Origin: Achromobacter sp.
GTDB lineage: Bacteria; Pseudomonadota; Gammaproteobacteria; Burkholderiales; Burkholderiaceae_B
Reading direction: 5' to 3'
Length of the DNA: 7,605 nucleotides
Assembly (NCBI GenBank): GCA_003454835.1
Contig: DMTA01000434.1
Span: 1 to 7,605, forward strand
The notes beneath the pieces were generated by a model, which was given only the letters and a program-made list of their open reading frames with translations, was not told where the DNA came from and searched no databases. This document shows, piece by piece, positions 1 to 5,744 of this stretch. The position numbers and the translations under genes are program-made. Every line of letters starts with the position of its first letter. The stretch's first letter is position 1.

Positions 1-11
1 CGCGAGCTTGC

Positions 12-40
12 AAGCCCCGCGTCGCCGATGCGCGGGGTTT
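12..40. terminator. GC-rich hairpin at the 3' end of the acidic-protein gene, possible terminator
   Basis: Positions 12-21 (AAGCCCCGCG) pair with 31-40 (CGCGGGGTTT) as a 10-bp stem with one G-U pair and a 9-nt loop. The stem overlaps the stop codon (39-41) of the minus-strand gene. Neither strand has a clear T-run after the stem, so it could be an intrinsic terminator of weak type or an mRNA 3'-end stabiliser. It may also serve a convergent gene lying left of the window. Confidence 0.45.
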
Positions 41-305
41 AGCCGCCGTTGCGGACCGGGTCGGGCGCATCACGCGAGATGCCCGCTTCGTCGGCGTCCG
101 TGACGCGATCGGTGGCGACGTCCGCGCCATCGTCCTCTACAAAGTCCGGTTCCACGCTTTCGCGTTCTCCGGTGGCCTGGGAGTCGCTGTCGGTGTGCCG
201 GCGGCCAAACGGCAGGTCGCTGGCGGAATCCGATGAGTCACTGGGACCCAGGTCGGGCCGGCCGCTGTCATCGGGGTTCAGATCAGTGTCGGGAATACGG
301 GGCAT
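39..305 (-). CDS. Small acidic, probably disordered hypothetical protein (88 aa)
   Basis: The start at 305 is chosen over an upstream in-frame ATG at 380 because GGAG lies 7 nt before it (GGAGATTGCTATG on the minus strand). The 88-aa product is rich in Asp, Glu, Ser, Gly and Arg, has no cysteine, no membrane segment and almost no hydrophobic core. The first 30 residues carry the run PDTDLNPDDSGRPDLGPSDS and residues about 41-52 the string SDSQATGER. I recall similar short acidic proteins annotated as hypothetical in Burkholderiales, usually near stress genes, but no function is known to me. It is divergent from the gene at 486; the 180-bp gap holds a sigma-54-like element for each direction. 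High polarity suggests an intrinsically disordered cytoplasmic protein (inference). Confidence 0.75.
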   Translation of the reverse strand: MPRIPDTDLNPDDSGRPDLGPSDSSDSASDLPFGRRHTDSDSQATGERESVEPDFVEDDGADVATDRVTDADEAGISRDAPDPVRNGG

Positions 306-375
306 AGCAATCTCCGGATGGGGACGCGTGCGGACACGGAACGGTCGCGGGCGTCGGATTTGGTCGCGTATCGGC

Positions 376-392
376 AGCAAGTGCCATGCCGA
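376..392 (-). promoter_or_regulatory. Sigma-54-like -24/-12 promoter candidate for the acidic-protein gene
   Basis: Read on the minus strand the site is TCGGCATGGCACTTGCT. Against the sigma-54 consensus YTGGCACG-N4-TTGCW it keeps GG (-24), A, the G closing the -24 block, TTGCT, and the exact 10-nt GG-to-GC spacing, with two mismatches in the -24 block. The predicted start is near 365, giving a leader of about 60 nt before the start at 305. The inverted repeat TCGGCA-N10-TGCCGA (371-392) overlaps it. Confidence 0.35.
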
Positions 393-435
393 GGGGTCGC
401 ATCAACGAAGCGAACCGGACGGGCCCGGAGCAGGG

Positions 436-452
436 CAGGTATGGAATTTGCT
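436..452 (+). promoter_or_regulatory. Sigma-54-like -24/-12 promoter candidate for the glycine-zipper gene
   Basis: The site CAGGTATGGAATTTGCT has GG at 438-439 and GC at 450-451, exactly 10 nt apart, with a perfect TTGCT. Three of eight -24 positions differ from YTGGCACG, so the match is weaker than at 5025-5041. The predicted start is near 463, which leaves a 23-nt leader that still contains the GGGAGA ribosome-binding site at 475-480. Confidence 0.3.
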
Positions 453-485
453 CATCCTGGGTGAATTTTCTACCGGGAGATCGTC

Positions 486-1076
486 ATGTCCTTGATTGTC
501 GCTGCACGGTTCCAGACCTTCGACGAAGCCACACTGGCCGCCCAGAAGCTGTTCGCCGAGGGCTATACCGAGGACGACATCCACACGTTCTACGTCAGCA
601 TCGCGGGCGAGCACGGGCGGTTTCCATTAGGTGGTGACCGAATTGCGGATCCGGATGCCAAAGGCGGGCATTTCGGCGCCGTAGCCGGCGCCTCGCTGCT
701 GGGGCTGGTGTTCGCCCTGGTGGCGGGCGTGATTGCCGCGCAATTGGCGGCGTCGATCTTCATCACGATTGCTGCGGCGGGTGTGGGCGCTTATATCGGC
801 GCGCTGGCGGGCGCCATGTGGGTGATCGGCCGCAAGAAGCGTGTGCGAACGGCGCCCGGCGAACCGGAAAAGTCGCACCCGCCGGTGCGGCAGGCGGGCG
901 TGATGCTGGCACTGCATGTGGATGTCGGCCGCGAGCAGCAGGCGCGCCAGATTCTGCGTGCGGCGGGCGGTACAGACATCGAGCGGGCGCATGGGCGTTG
1001 GCAGGACGGCAAGTGGCAGGATTTCGATCCGCTGGACCCGCCGCGCCGCGTCGAAGCGCCCACCACCGCGAACTGA
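486..1076 (+). CDS. Glycine-zipper membrane protein with split alpha/beta domain (196 aa), function unknown
   Basis: GGGAGA ends 5 nt before the ATG. Residues 1-40 form a predicted beta-alpha-beta unit (LIVAARFQTFDEATLAAQKL then DDIHTFYVS). Residues 60-115 are Gly/Ala-rich with two hydrophobic helices (about 64-86 and 90-112), resembling a glycine-zipper hairpin, followed by the basic stretch GRKKR. Residues 137-160 repeat the first unit's pattern (VMLALHVDV, then a helix, then GGTDIERAHG), and the C-terminus ends WQDGKWQDFDP plus a polar tail. The two halves resemble the N-terminal fold seen in general-stress-protein-17M/YflT-like families, here interrupted by a membrane hairpin (inference). 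It lies 31 bp upstream of the DUF4142 gene and is probably co-transcribed with it. An inner-membrane stress or envelope protein is likely; no enzymatic motif is visible. Confidence 0.85.
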   Translation: MSLIVAARFQTFDEATLAAQKLFAEGYTEDDIHTFYVSIAGEHGRFPLGGDRIADPDAKGGHFGAVAGASLLGLVFALVAGVIAAQLAASIFITIAAAGVGAYIGALAGAMWVIGRKKRVRTAPGEPEKSHPPVRQAGVMLALHVDVGREQQARQILRAAGGTDIERAHGRWQDGKWQDFDPLDPPRRVEAPTTAN

Positions 1077-1107
1077 AGGCCGTGAGGCCGCTCACGGAGA
1101 CACCACA

Positions 1108-1728
1108 ATGAAGCCATTTACCATCCCTTCGCTGGCGGCCGTGGCCGCGGCGGTTTTCCTGGCGGGCGCCGGCCATTCGAGCCACGCCGCCGAACTGGAC
1201 GCGTCTGACGCCCGATTCCTGCAGGCTGCGTCGGGTTCGGGCCTGTTTGAAGTGCAGGCTGCCGAGTTGGCGGGCAAGCGCGCGCAGGATGCGCAGGTGC
1301 GGGCCTTCGCGGCGAAGATGCTGGAACAGCACGCCGCCGTGAACAGAGAATTGAAGGCGCTGGCCGCCTCGAAGAACGTGTCGCTGCCGGATCAACCGGC
1401 CGAGCCCGAACGCGCCACGCTGCACGAGCTGGGCGGCAAGACTGGCGCGGCATTCGATCAGCTCTACATCCAGAAGGTCGCTGTCGACGCACATGCCACT
1501 GCGAACCGGCTGTTCGAGACCGCTGCGAAGGAATCAGAAGATGCGCAGGTGCGTGACTTTGCCGTTCGGACGTTGCCGATGCTGAGCGATCACTATGCGA
1601 TGAGCCGCGCGTTGCAGCGTGAGCCAGCTGTCAATGGCGAAAAGATCCATCCCGCGCCTAAAGGCGAAGCGCCGCCGGTGTCTCCCGCGTCCCGCGCCGC
1701 GCCGGCTTCAGTGGTCCCGGAAAAGTGA
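1108..1728 (+). CDS. Exported DUF4142 protein (206 aa)
   Basis: The ATG at 1108 follows GGAGA by 7 nt and opens a typical signal peptide: Lys2, a hydrophobic Ala/Val core at about 9-22, and a probable cleavage site SHA-AE after residue 27. An upstream in-frame extension to 916 overlaps the previous gene and lacks a signal sequence, so it is rejected. Residues 30-170 fit the DUF4142 family, a ferritin-like helical bundle of unknown function common in proteobacterial periplasms. There is an internal repeat: DAQVRAFAAKMLEQH (61-75) against DAQVRDFAVRTLPMLSDH (145-162). Histidines 75, 129 and 162 are the candidate conserved positions. Residues 171-206 form a Pro/Ala-rich tail. It is the second gene of the likely operon with 486-1076 and converges on the dehydrogenase gene, with 42 bp between stops. 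Confidence 0.9.
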   Translation: MKPFTIPSLAAVAAAVFLAGAGHSSHAAELDASDARFLQAASGSGLFEVQAAELAGKRAQDAQVRAFAAKMLEQHAAVNRELKALAASKNVSLPDQPAEPERATLHELGGKTGAAFDQLYIQKVAVDAHATANRLFETAAKESEDAQVRDFAVRTLPMLSDHYAMSRALQREPAVNGEKIHPAPKGEAPPVSPASRAAPASVVPEK

Positions 1729-1770
1729 ATACCAAAGCGCGGCGCGGCGGTCAGCTCGGGGATCGGCCGC

Positions 1771-2661
<891 letters not shown>

Positions 2662-2710
2662 TTTTTTCTCCCATTGGGCGGCGCGGGATGCGCCTTGCGA
2701 CTGGGAGTCA

Positions 2711-2727
2711 AGCAAACGCCGTTCCTG
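2711..2727 (-). promoter_or_regulatory. Sigma-54-like -24/-12 promoter candidate for the dehydrogenase gene
   Basis: On the minus strand the site reads CAGGAACGGCGTTTGCT: GG and GC are 10 nt apart, TTGCT is perfect, and six of eight -24 positions match YTGGCACG. The predicted start is near 2700, giving a leader of about 39 nt that retains the GGGAG before the TTG start. It would allow expression of the dehydrogenase independently of the copper-protein and DUF883 genes upstream. Confidence 0.35.
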
Positions 2728-2745
2728 GCGACCGCGCCGATGCGC

Positions 2746-3087
2746 CTACTGGCGGCCGACGATAATGCCGAGCAGAAACGCCGCGCCCGCCGCCAGCCCG
2801 ACCGCCTGCCAGGGGCGCGCGTGGATATATTCCTCGGTGCAATCCAGCGTTTCGCGCATCAGGTCATGCGCGTTGTCCGACGCGTCGCGCAGGCTTTGAC
2901 GCGTGGCTTGAAGCTGGTCGGTCAAACGCGCCTTCAAGGCCTCAAGGTCCGTTGCCGAGCTGTCGCTGAGCGTGGCTTCCAGCTCGTCGATCCAGCTTTC
3001 CGGATGCCGCGAGCGCCTGTAGGCGCCACGATTGTCGGGGCCGTTCTCGGGGAAGTCGGAAGGCATAGGGGTATTCGTCGTGGCCAT
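2746..3087 (-). CDS. DUF883 family protein, ElaB/YqjD-like, C-tail-anchored (113 aa)
   Basis: The start at 3087 follows AAGGAG (AAGGAGCTTTCGATG); longer versions run back through the upstream gene without a ribosome-binding site. Residues 1-30 are polar. Residues 32-88 form a long amphipathic, probably coiled-coil helix (ELEATLSDSS...LKARLTDQLQATRQSL). The family hallmark ARPWQAVG (90-97) leads into a single Gly/Ala-rich transmembrane helix (about 94-110) ending GRQ. E. coli homologues ElaB, YqjD and YgaM are inner-membrane, stationary-phase proteins; YqjD is reported to bind ribosomes. The length fits the family. The gene lies 74 bp after the copper-protein gene and 84 bp before the dehydrogenase on the same strand, so a shared stress-induced transcript is plausible. 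Cys83 in the helix is unusual but its role is unknown. Confidence 0.92.
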   Translation of the reverse strand: MATTNTPMPSDFPENGPDNRGAYRRSRHPESWIDELEATLSDSSATDLEALKARLTDQLQATRQSLRDASDNAHDLMRETLDCTEEYIHARPWQAVGLAAGAAFLLGIIVGRQ

Positions 3088-3155
3088 CGAAAGCTCCTTG
3101 ACTGTCGGGCGGAAAATGCGCCTTCGCGGTCGGCCCGGGCGGCCGCGGGGCGGGG

Positions 3156-3171
3156 CGAGGCTTACGCCTCG
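3156..3171 (-). promoter_or_regulatory. Tight hairpin with GUAA tetraloop over the copper-protein stop codon
   Basis: On the minus strand CGAGGC-GTAA-GCCTCG forms a perfect 6-bp stem closed by a GUAA (GNRA-type) tetraloop. The TAA stop codon of the copper-protein gene is inside the loop. It is followed by a C/G-rich stretch rather than a T-run, so it is not a classical intrinsic terminator. It could stabilise an RNA end, affect termination, or reduce read-through into the DUF883 gene (inference). Confidence 0.45.
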
Positions 3172-3491
3172 ACCATGTCTCGGCATGCCAGCGTGCAGGC
3201 GATGCAGGCGCCCGCGCAAATCTGGCAAGGTTCAAAGTCGTGCGTGGAGCATTGCCGCGCGCAGGCGTCGCAAACCAGCGCGCACAACGTGCACATCGCC
3301 TGCGCAAATTCGCCTTCGCGGGCCAGCATGGCCGCGCATAGCCGGCAGACTGCGGCGCAATCGGTGCACAAGCCGATGCAGGACCTGAGCTGCGCCGGAT
3401 TGCGCCGCAGGCAACTGGCGGCGCATTGGTCGCAGGCCACCGCGCATTCATAGCAGGCTTGCACACATTGTTCGAAGTTTGGGTCTCGCAT
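3162..3491 (-). CDS. Four-helix-bundle copper-storage protein, Csp3-like, cytosolic (109 aa, 21 Cys)
   Basis: The start at 3491 follows AAGGAG (AAGGAGATGCAATG). The protein has 21 cysteines in 109 residues: 9, 13, 16, 20, 23, 27; 38, 42, 45, 49, 52; 67, 70, 74, 77, 81; 89, 92, 96, 99, 103. The CxxxC/CxxC spacing places them on one face of each of four helices, the hallmark of Csp (DUF326) proteins that fill the bundle core with many Cu(I) ions. No signal peptide or Tat motif is present, so it belongs with cytosolic Csp3 rather than exported Csp1. Known Csp3 proteins have about 18-19 cysteines, so this count is at the high end. It leads the minus-strand group with DUF883 and the dehydrogenase. 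No CsoR, CueR or copper ATPase gene is nearby in the window. A zinc- or ferredoxin-type role is unlikely given the regular spacing. Confidence 0.9.
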   Translation of the reverse strand: MRDPNFEQCVQACYECAVACDQCAASCLRRNPAQLRSCIGLCTDCAAVCRLCAAMLAREGEFAQAMCTLCALVCDACARQCSTHDFEPCQICAGACIACTLACRDMVEA

Positions 3492-3638
3492 TGCATCTCC
3501 TTGTGAGCGGCCGGGGCCAAGCAGCCACACAGGGGCAGGGCGCCCGACGGCACATCCGCTTGCAATTTGAAGGTCTTGACAGTTTTTCCTGCTCGCGAGG
3601 GGCCGTAGGATGAAGGTTCGCATTGGCAGGAGATACCC

Positions 3639-3890
3639 ATGAAACCTTCGTCCGCACCCAAATCCACCCCGTCGGCGCGCGCCGGCAAGTCCGAACAGGA
3701 CAACGCTAAGATACTGCCGCCGAGCGGTCCCGTCGACGTGCCGAATCTTCCGGATAAACCCGATGCCGACACGCCCGACGAGGCCGCGCGCGACAAGCGC
3801 GAAGTGGTCGACAACAAGACCGAGTCGAACTGGGCGGACGGCTCCGCGCCGCAGCCTCGCGCCAAGAACGCGCGCTCATCGATCTTCTGA
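3639..3890 (+). CDS. Small disordered hypothetical protein (83 aa)
   Basis: The ATG follows GGAG by 8 nt (GGAGATACCCATG). The protein is rich in Pro, Ala, Asp, Lys and Ser, has no cysteine, and shows no hydrophobic stretch beyond a few residues. Residues 1-25 are basic (Lys/Arg/Ser), the centre has PPSGPVDVPNLPDKPDADTP, and residues 50-66 are charged (ARDKREVVDNKTESNW); it ends RSSIF. I do not recognise a family with an assigned function; similar short proteins occur as hypothetical proteins in related betaproteobacteria by my recollection. It is divergent from the copper-protein gene (147-bp gap). Its TGA at 3888-3890 directly abuts the topoisomerase stop at 3891-3893, so its transcript must run into antisense of that gene. 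The strong ribosome-binding site supports it being real. Confidence 0.65.
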   Translation: MKPSSAPKSTPSARAGKSEQDNAKILPPSGPVDVPNLPDKPDADTPDEAARDKREVVDNKTESNWADGSAPQPRAKNARSSIF

Positions 3891-4943
3891 TTACGCATCG
3901 GCCGCCTGCTGGTCGTGAAGGAACGCGAGCAGGCGGCGCTCGTCGGCGCTGAGGCCGCGCGGGCCTGCCGGAGCGGCCTTGCGGGCCGGCAGCGTGCCGG
4001 TGAGGTAGGCCTCCATGATCGCCGGATGCACATAACAGGCGCGGCAGACGGCAGGCGTATTGGCGAGGCGTTTCGACACTTGTTTGATGATGTCCACGGC
4101 CTGCTGTCTGGCCTGGCGCTCATCCTCGAAAGGGCGTGCCTGCAACGCGGCATAGGCCATGACCGAGCCCGCCCAGGTGCGATAGTGTTTCGCCGTGTAC
4201 TCGCCGCCGCCGGCGGTGCGCAGGTAGGCGTTGACCGCGCCCGAATCGACCGGGCGCTTGTCGCCGTCCGTATCCAGATACTGAAATAGCTGCTGTCCGG
4301 GGATATCCAGGCATTGCTTGATGATGCGGGCGACGCGCCTGTCCGTGACGGTGACGTCGTGCGCTACACCGCTCTTGCCCTGGAACCTGAACCGGAAGCG
4401 GCTGCCGGCCACGGTGGTGTGGCGGCGCGTCAGGGTCGTGAGTCCATACGATTTGTTTGCACGGGCATATTCGCGTCCGCCGATGCGGATCAGCGTGATT
4501 TCCAGCAGGCGCACCAGTACGGCGATCACCTTGTTTTGCGTAAGGCCCGGTATCTTCATGTCGCGCTCGACTTGGCGCCGGATGCGCGGCAGCGCATGGC
4601 CGAAGGACAAGAGGTTCTTGTACTTCGTGGCATCTCGCACCGCCGTCCAGTCCGGGTGGTAGCGATACTGCTTGCGGCCGCGCGCGTCGCGCGCCGTGGC
4701 CTGCAGATGCCCGTCCTTCAAGGGGCAGATCCATACGTTTTCGTAGGCCGGCGGAATCGCCAGCGCGTTGATGCGCTGGATTTCCGATTCGTCGGTGACA
4801 CGGGCGCCTTTTTCGTCAAGGTAATGAAACGTATGGGCGTTGACGCGCACGCGGGTATAGCCAGGCTGCGTGTCGTCCACATAGGTCAGCGCCGCCTCTT
4901 CAACGGGCAGCGGATCCGGGTCCTGTTGCGTGCGGGTGCTCAT
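3891..4943 (-). CDS. Bacterial DNA topoisomerase IB (350 aa)
   Basis: A poxvirus-type topoisomerase IB that relaxes supercoils through a 3'-phosphotyrosyl intermediate. The N-terminal domain (about 20-100) has the family segment INALAIPPAYENVWICP. The catalytic set aligns with vaccinia R130/K167/R223/H265/Y274 and Deinococcus R137/K174/R239/N280/Y289 as R153 (TLIRIGGREYA), K190 (FQGKSG), R255 (KHYRTWAG), N295 (NTPAVCR) and nucleophile Y304 (ACYVHP). N295 to Y304 keeps the family's nine-residue spacing. The C-terminal 40 residues form a basic/Ala-rich tail (PARKAAPAGPRG). The length is typical. The ATG at 4943 follows GGAG by about 8 nt. It stands as a single-gene unit divergent from the 54-aa gene. 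All catalytic residues are present, so it is probably active. These enzymes are accessory to topoisomerase I and gyrase; their physiological role in bacteria is not well settled. Confidence 0.96.
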   Translation of the reverse strand: MSTRTQQDPDPLPVEEAALTYVDDTQPGYTRVRVNAHTFHYLDEKGARVTDESEIQRINALAIPPAYENVWICPLKDGHLQATARDARGRKQYRYHPDWTAVRDATKYKNLLSFGHALPRIRRQVERDMKIPGLTQNKVIAVLVRLLEITLIRIGGREYARANKSYGLTTLTRRHTTVAGSRFRFRFQGKSGVAHDVTVTDRRVARIIKQCLDIPGQQLFQYLDTDGDKRPVDSGAVNAYLRTAGGGEYTAKHYRTWAGSVMAYAALQARPFEDERQARQQAVDIIKQVSKRLANTPAVCRACYVHPAIMEAYLTGTLPARKAAPAGPRGLSADERRLLAFLHDQQAADA

Positions 4944-5024
4944 TCAATCTCCGGGTGCGCGCGGGTGCGCCCCGACCCAGCACGCCGCGTTCCCGGCCGC
5001 GCCGCGCCGGGCGGCAATCCCGGT

Positions 5025-5041
5025 TGGGCACGGCGCTTGCT
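5025..5041 (+). promoter_or_regulatory. Strong sigma-54-like -24/-12 promoter candidate
   Basis: The site TGGGCACGGCGCTTGCT matches YTGGCACG-N4-TTGCW at every defined position but one (G for T before GG). GG (5027-5028) and GC (5039-5040) are exactly 10 nt apart. The predicted start is near 5052, giving a 75-nt leader before the 54-aa gene at 5127 and the DUF3309 gene behind it. It is the best of the four such sites in the window. No activator binding site was identified. Confidence 0.5.
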
Positions 5042-5126
5042 GAAGGTTTCATCGGCAATCGTGCTGCTGGAACCGTCTACCGGGCCGGCCGCGCCGCCCG
5101 CGAGAGAATCTTCAGAGGAGAGTGCA

Positions 5127-5291
5127 ATGCAAACCGTCCTGCAACTACATGTGCCGCCGAAGCCGGACCCGATTCCGCCCGGCTCGCCGCCGGGCGACCT
5201 GCCCGTGGACCCGGATACCGATGAGCCGGACGTGGATCTGCCGCCGCTGTCCCCGCCGGTCAAGGAAATCGTGCCGCCGAAAGACGCCTGA
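5127..5291 (+). CDS. Pro/Asp-rich small protein (54 aa), function unknown
   Basis: The ATG follows AGAGGAGAG (GAGGAG about 8 nt upstream). A longer open frame extends back to 4314 but only as antisense of topoisomerase, so the short version is chosen. Of 54 residues, 17 are Pro and 8 are Asp. There are six Pro-Pro pairs (10-11, 17-18, 21-22, 39-40, 43-44, 50-51), two forming PPG. After MQTVLQLHV the chain is likely extended or polyproline-II and disordered. It has no signal peptide or membrane segment. PPG is a known strong ribosome-stalling motif relieved by EF-P, so translation of this gene should be EF-P-sensitive (inference). It precedes the DUF3309 gene by 46 bp and probably shares its transcript. 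I do not recognise a family with a known role. Confidence 0.7.
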   Translation: MQTVLQLHVPPKPDPIPPGSPPGDLPVDPDTDEPDVDLPPLSPPVKEIVPPKDA

Positions 5292-5337
5292 GGCTTCGCC
5301 CTTTCACAACTCGAATCAATAAGACCAAGGAGTCATT

Positions 5338-5490
5338 ATGTCGACCATCCTGCTGATCATCCTGATCCTGCTGCTTATCGGCGCCGTGCCCGCCTGGCCG
5401 CACAGCCGAAGCTGGGGCTACTACCCCAGCGGCCTGCTCGGCATCGTCGTGGTCGTGCTCATTGTGCTGCTGCTGATGGGACGCATATAG
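5338..5490 (+). CDS. DUF3309 family membrane miniprotein (50 aa)
   Basis: This short gene has AAGGAG 7 nt before its ATG. The protein starts MSTILLIILILLLIGAVPAW and has a central polar PHSRSWGYYPSG motif (21-32), then a second hydrophobic helix (33-47) ending MGRI. This two-helix hairpin with the conserved P-x-W-P-H-S-x-x-W-G-Y-x-P-S-G loop is characteristic of DUF3309, a proteobacterial family of about 50-residue predicted inner-membrane proteins with no assigned function. Length and both helices are complete, so it is intact. It lies 46 bp after the Pro-rich gene and probably is translated from the same transcript. The family is often found beside stress-type small genes, consistent with this neighbourhood (recollection, not a search). 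Confidence 0.9.
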   Translation: MSTILLIILILLLIGAVPAWPHSRSWGYYPSGLLGIVVVVLIVLLLMGRI

Positions 5491-5513
5491 CGCCTTGACG
5501 CGCTGACGGCCTG

Positions 5514-5533
5514 CGGGCACGTGCGCGTGCCTG
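5514..5533 (+). other. Hairpin downstream of the DUF3309 gene
   Basis: GGCACG (5516-5521) pairs with CGTGCC (5526-5531) around a TGCG loop, extendable by a G-U and a C-G pair to 5514 and 5533. It lies 24 nt after the DUF3309 stop. No T-run follows, so it is at best a weak terminator or an RNA 3'-end barrier. Confidence 0.3.
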
Positions 5534-5606
5534 GCCGGCCGTGCCTGACCCACGGCGCCTGTCCGGCCACTCCTGAGCGGCCACCCCTGACCGGCCGTGC
5601 CAGGTC
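5523..5606 (+). repeat. Six degenerate 14-bp tandem repeats
   Basis: Consecutive 14-bp units begin at 5523, 5537, 5551, 5565, 5579 and 5593, with consensus near GGCCGTGCCTGACC. The units are GCGCGTGCCTGGCC, GGCCGTGCCTGACC, CACGGCGCCTGTCC, GGCCACTCCTGAGC, GGCCACCCCTGACC and GGCCGTGCCAGGTC. The third and sixth are the most diverged. The 14-bp period is not a codon multiple, fitting a non-coding array. CTGACC (5587-5592) and GGTCAG (5603-5608) can form a small stem. The remainder of the 5491-5744 intergenic region holds only the hairpins, the short repeat and the promoter-like features listed separately. Confidence 0.6.
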
Positions 5607-5645
5607 AGCCGCATCAGGCCGGGCTGCCGCGGGTCAAGCCGCATC
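5604..5645 (+). repeat. Short direct repeat GTCA(A)GCCGCATC
   Basis: GTCAGCCGCATC at 5604-5615 recurs as GTCAAGCCGCATC at 5633-5645, about one base different, 29 bp apart. It adjoins the 14-bp tandem array. It could be a paired protein-binding site or further decay of the array; nothing in the sequence decides between these. Confidence 0.4.
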
Positions 5646-5671
5646 TGAATGAGCAGTCCAAGGCGCCCGTT

Positions 5672-5701
5672 CTGGCGCGCTTACCGCGTCGGGCGTAAGA
5701 T
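5672..5701 (+). promoter_or_regulatory. Promoter-like sequences before the hydroxyacid dehydrogenase gene
   Basis: Two overlapping candidates exist. CTGGCGCG-CTTA-CCGCG (5672-5688) has sigma-54 GG-N10-GC geometry and seven of eight -24 matches but lacks the TT of the -12 block. TAAGAT (5696-5701) resembles a sigma-70 -10 hexamer without a convincing -35. Either would start transcription at about 5699-5708, before the inverted repeat that follows. Confidence 0.25.
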
Positions 5702-5737
5702 CTGCGGGTTTCAGCAGCAACCCACATAGACCCGCAG
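5702..5737 (+). promoter_or_regulatory. Perfect 8-bp inverted repeat just upstream of the dehydrogenase start
   Basis: CTGCGGGT (5702-5709) and ACCCGCAG (5730-5737) are exact inverted repeats separated by 20 nt, ending 7 nt before the ATG at 5745. No Shine-Dalgarno sequence is visible before that ATG. The element may be an operator bound by a dimeric regulator or a leader RNA hairpin affecting translation (inference). Confidence 0.4.
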
Positions 5738-5744
5738 CCCCGAC

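Noticed and set aside
6..15. Palindrome GCTTGCAAGC at the left edge
   Set aside because: Ten-base palindrome without flanking support; its gene context lies outside the window.
443..473. RpoE-like promoter GGAATTT-N17-TTTCTA before the glycine-zipper gene
   Set aside because: Its transcription start would fall at about 479, inside or after the ribosome-binding site at 475-480, so it would not give a translatable leader.
763..1494. Minus-strand 243-codon frame opposite the DUF4142 gene
   Set aside because: It is antisense to a signal-peptide-bearing DUF4142 protein and shows no family features.
2683..2711. TTGACT as -35 for the dehydrogenase gene (minus strand)
   Set aside because: No -10-like hexamer lies at 16-18 bp; the expected region is GC-only.
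3549..3564. GGCAC-N6-TTGCA before the 83-aa gene, resembling sigma-54
   Set aside because: GG and GC are 11 nt apart, not 10; sigma-54 is strict about this spacing. Kept as a near miss only.
3592..3599. Palindrome CTCGCGAG between the divergent copper-protein and 83-aa genes as a copper operator
   Set aside because: Eight bases is within chance for GC-rich DNA, and it does not match the CueR or CsoR box patterns I know.
3576..3611. Perfect -35 hexamer TTGACA with TAGGAT as -10
   Set aside because: The spacing is 24 bp, far from 17, and there is no AT-rich hexamer at proper spacing. No MerR-type dyad fits the gap.
2942..4153. Minus-strand open frame of 403 codons spanning topoisomerase, copper-protein and DUF883 genes
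   Set aside because: It overlaps confirmed genes in another frame and its translation is Arg/Pro/Ala-rich shadow sequence.
4314..5126. Upstream extension of the 54-aa gene
   Set aside because: The extension is antisense to topoisomerase IB; the ATG at 5127 has its own ribosome-binding site.
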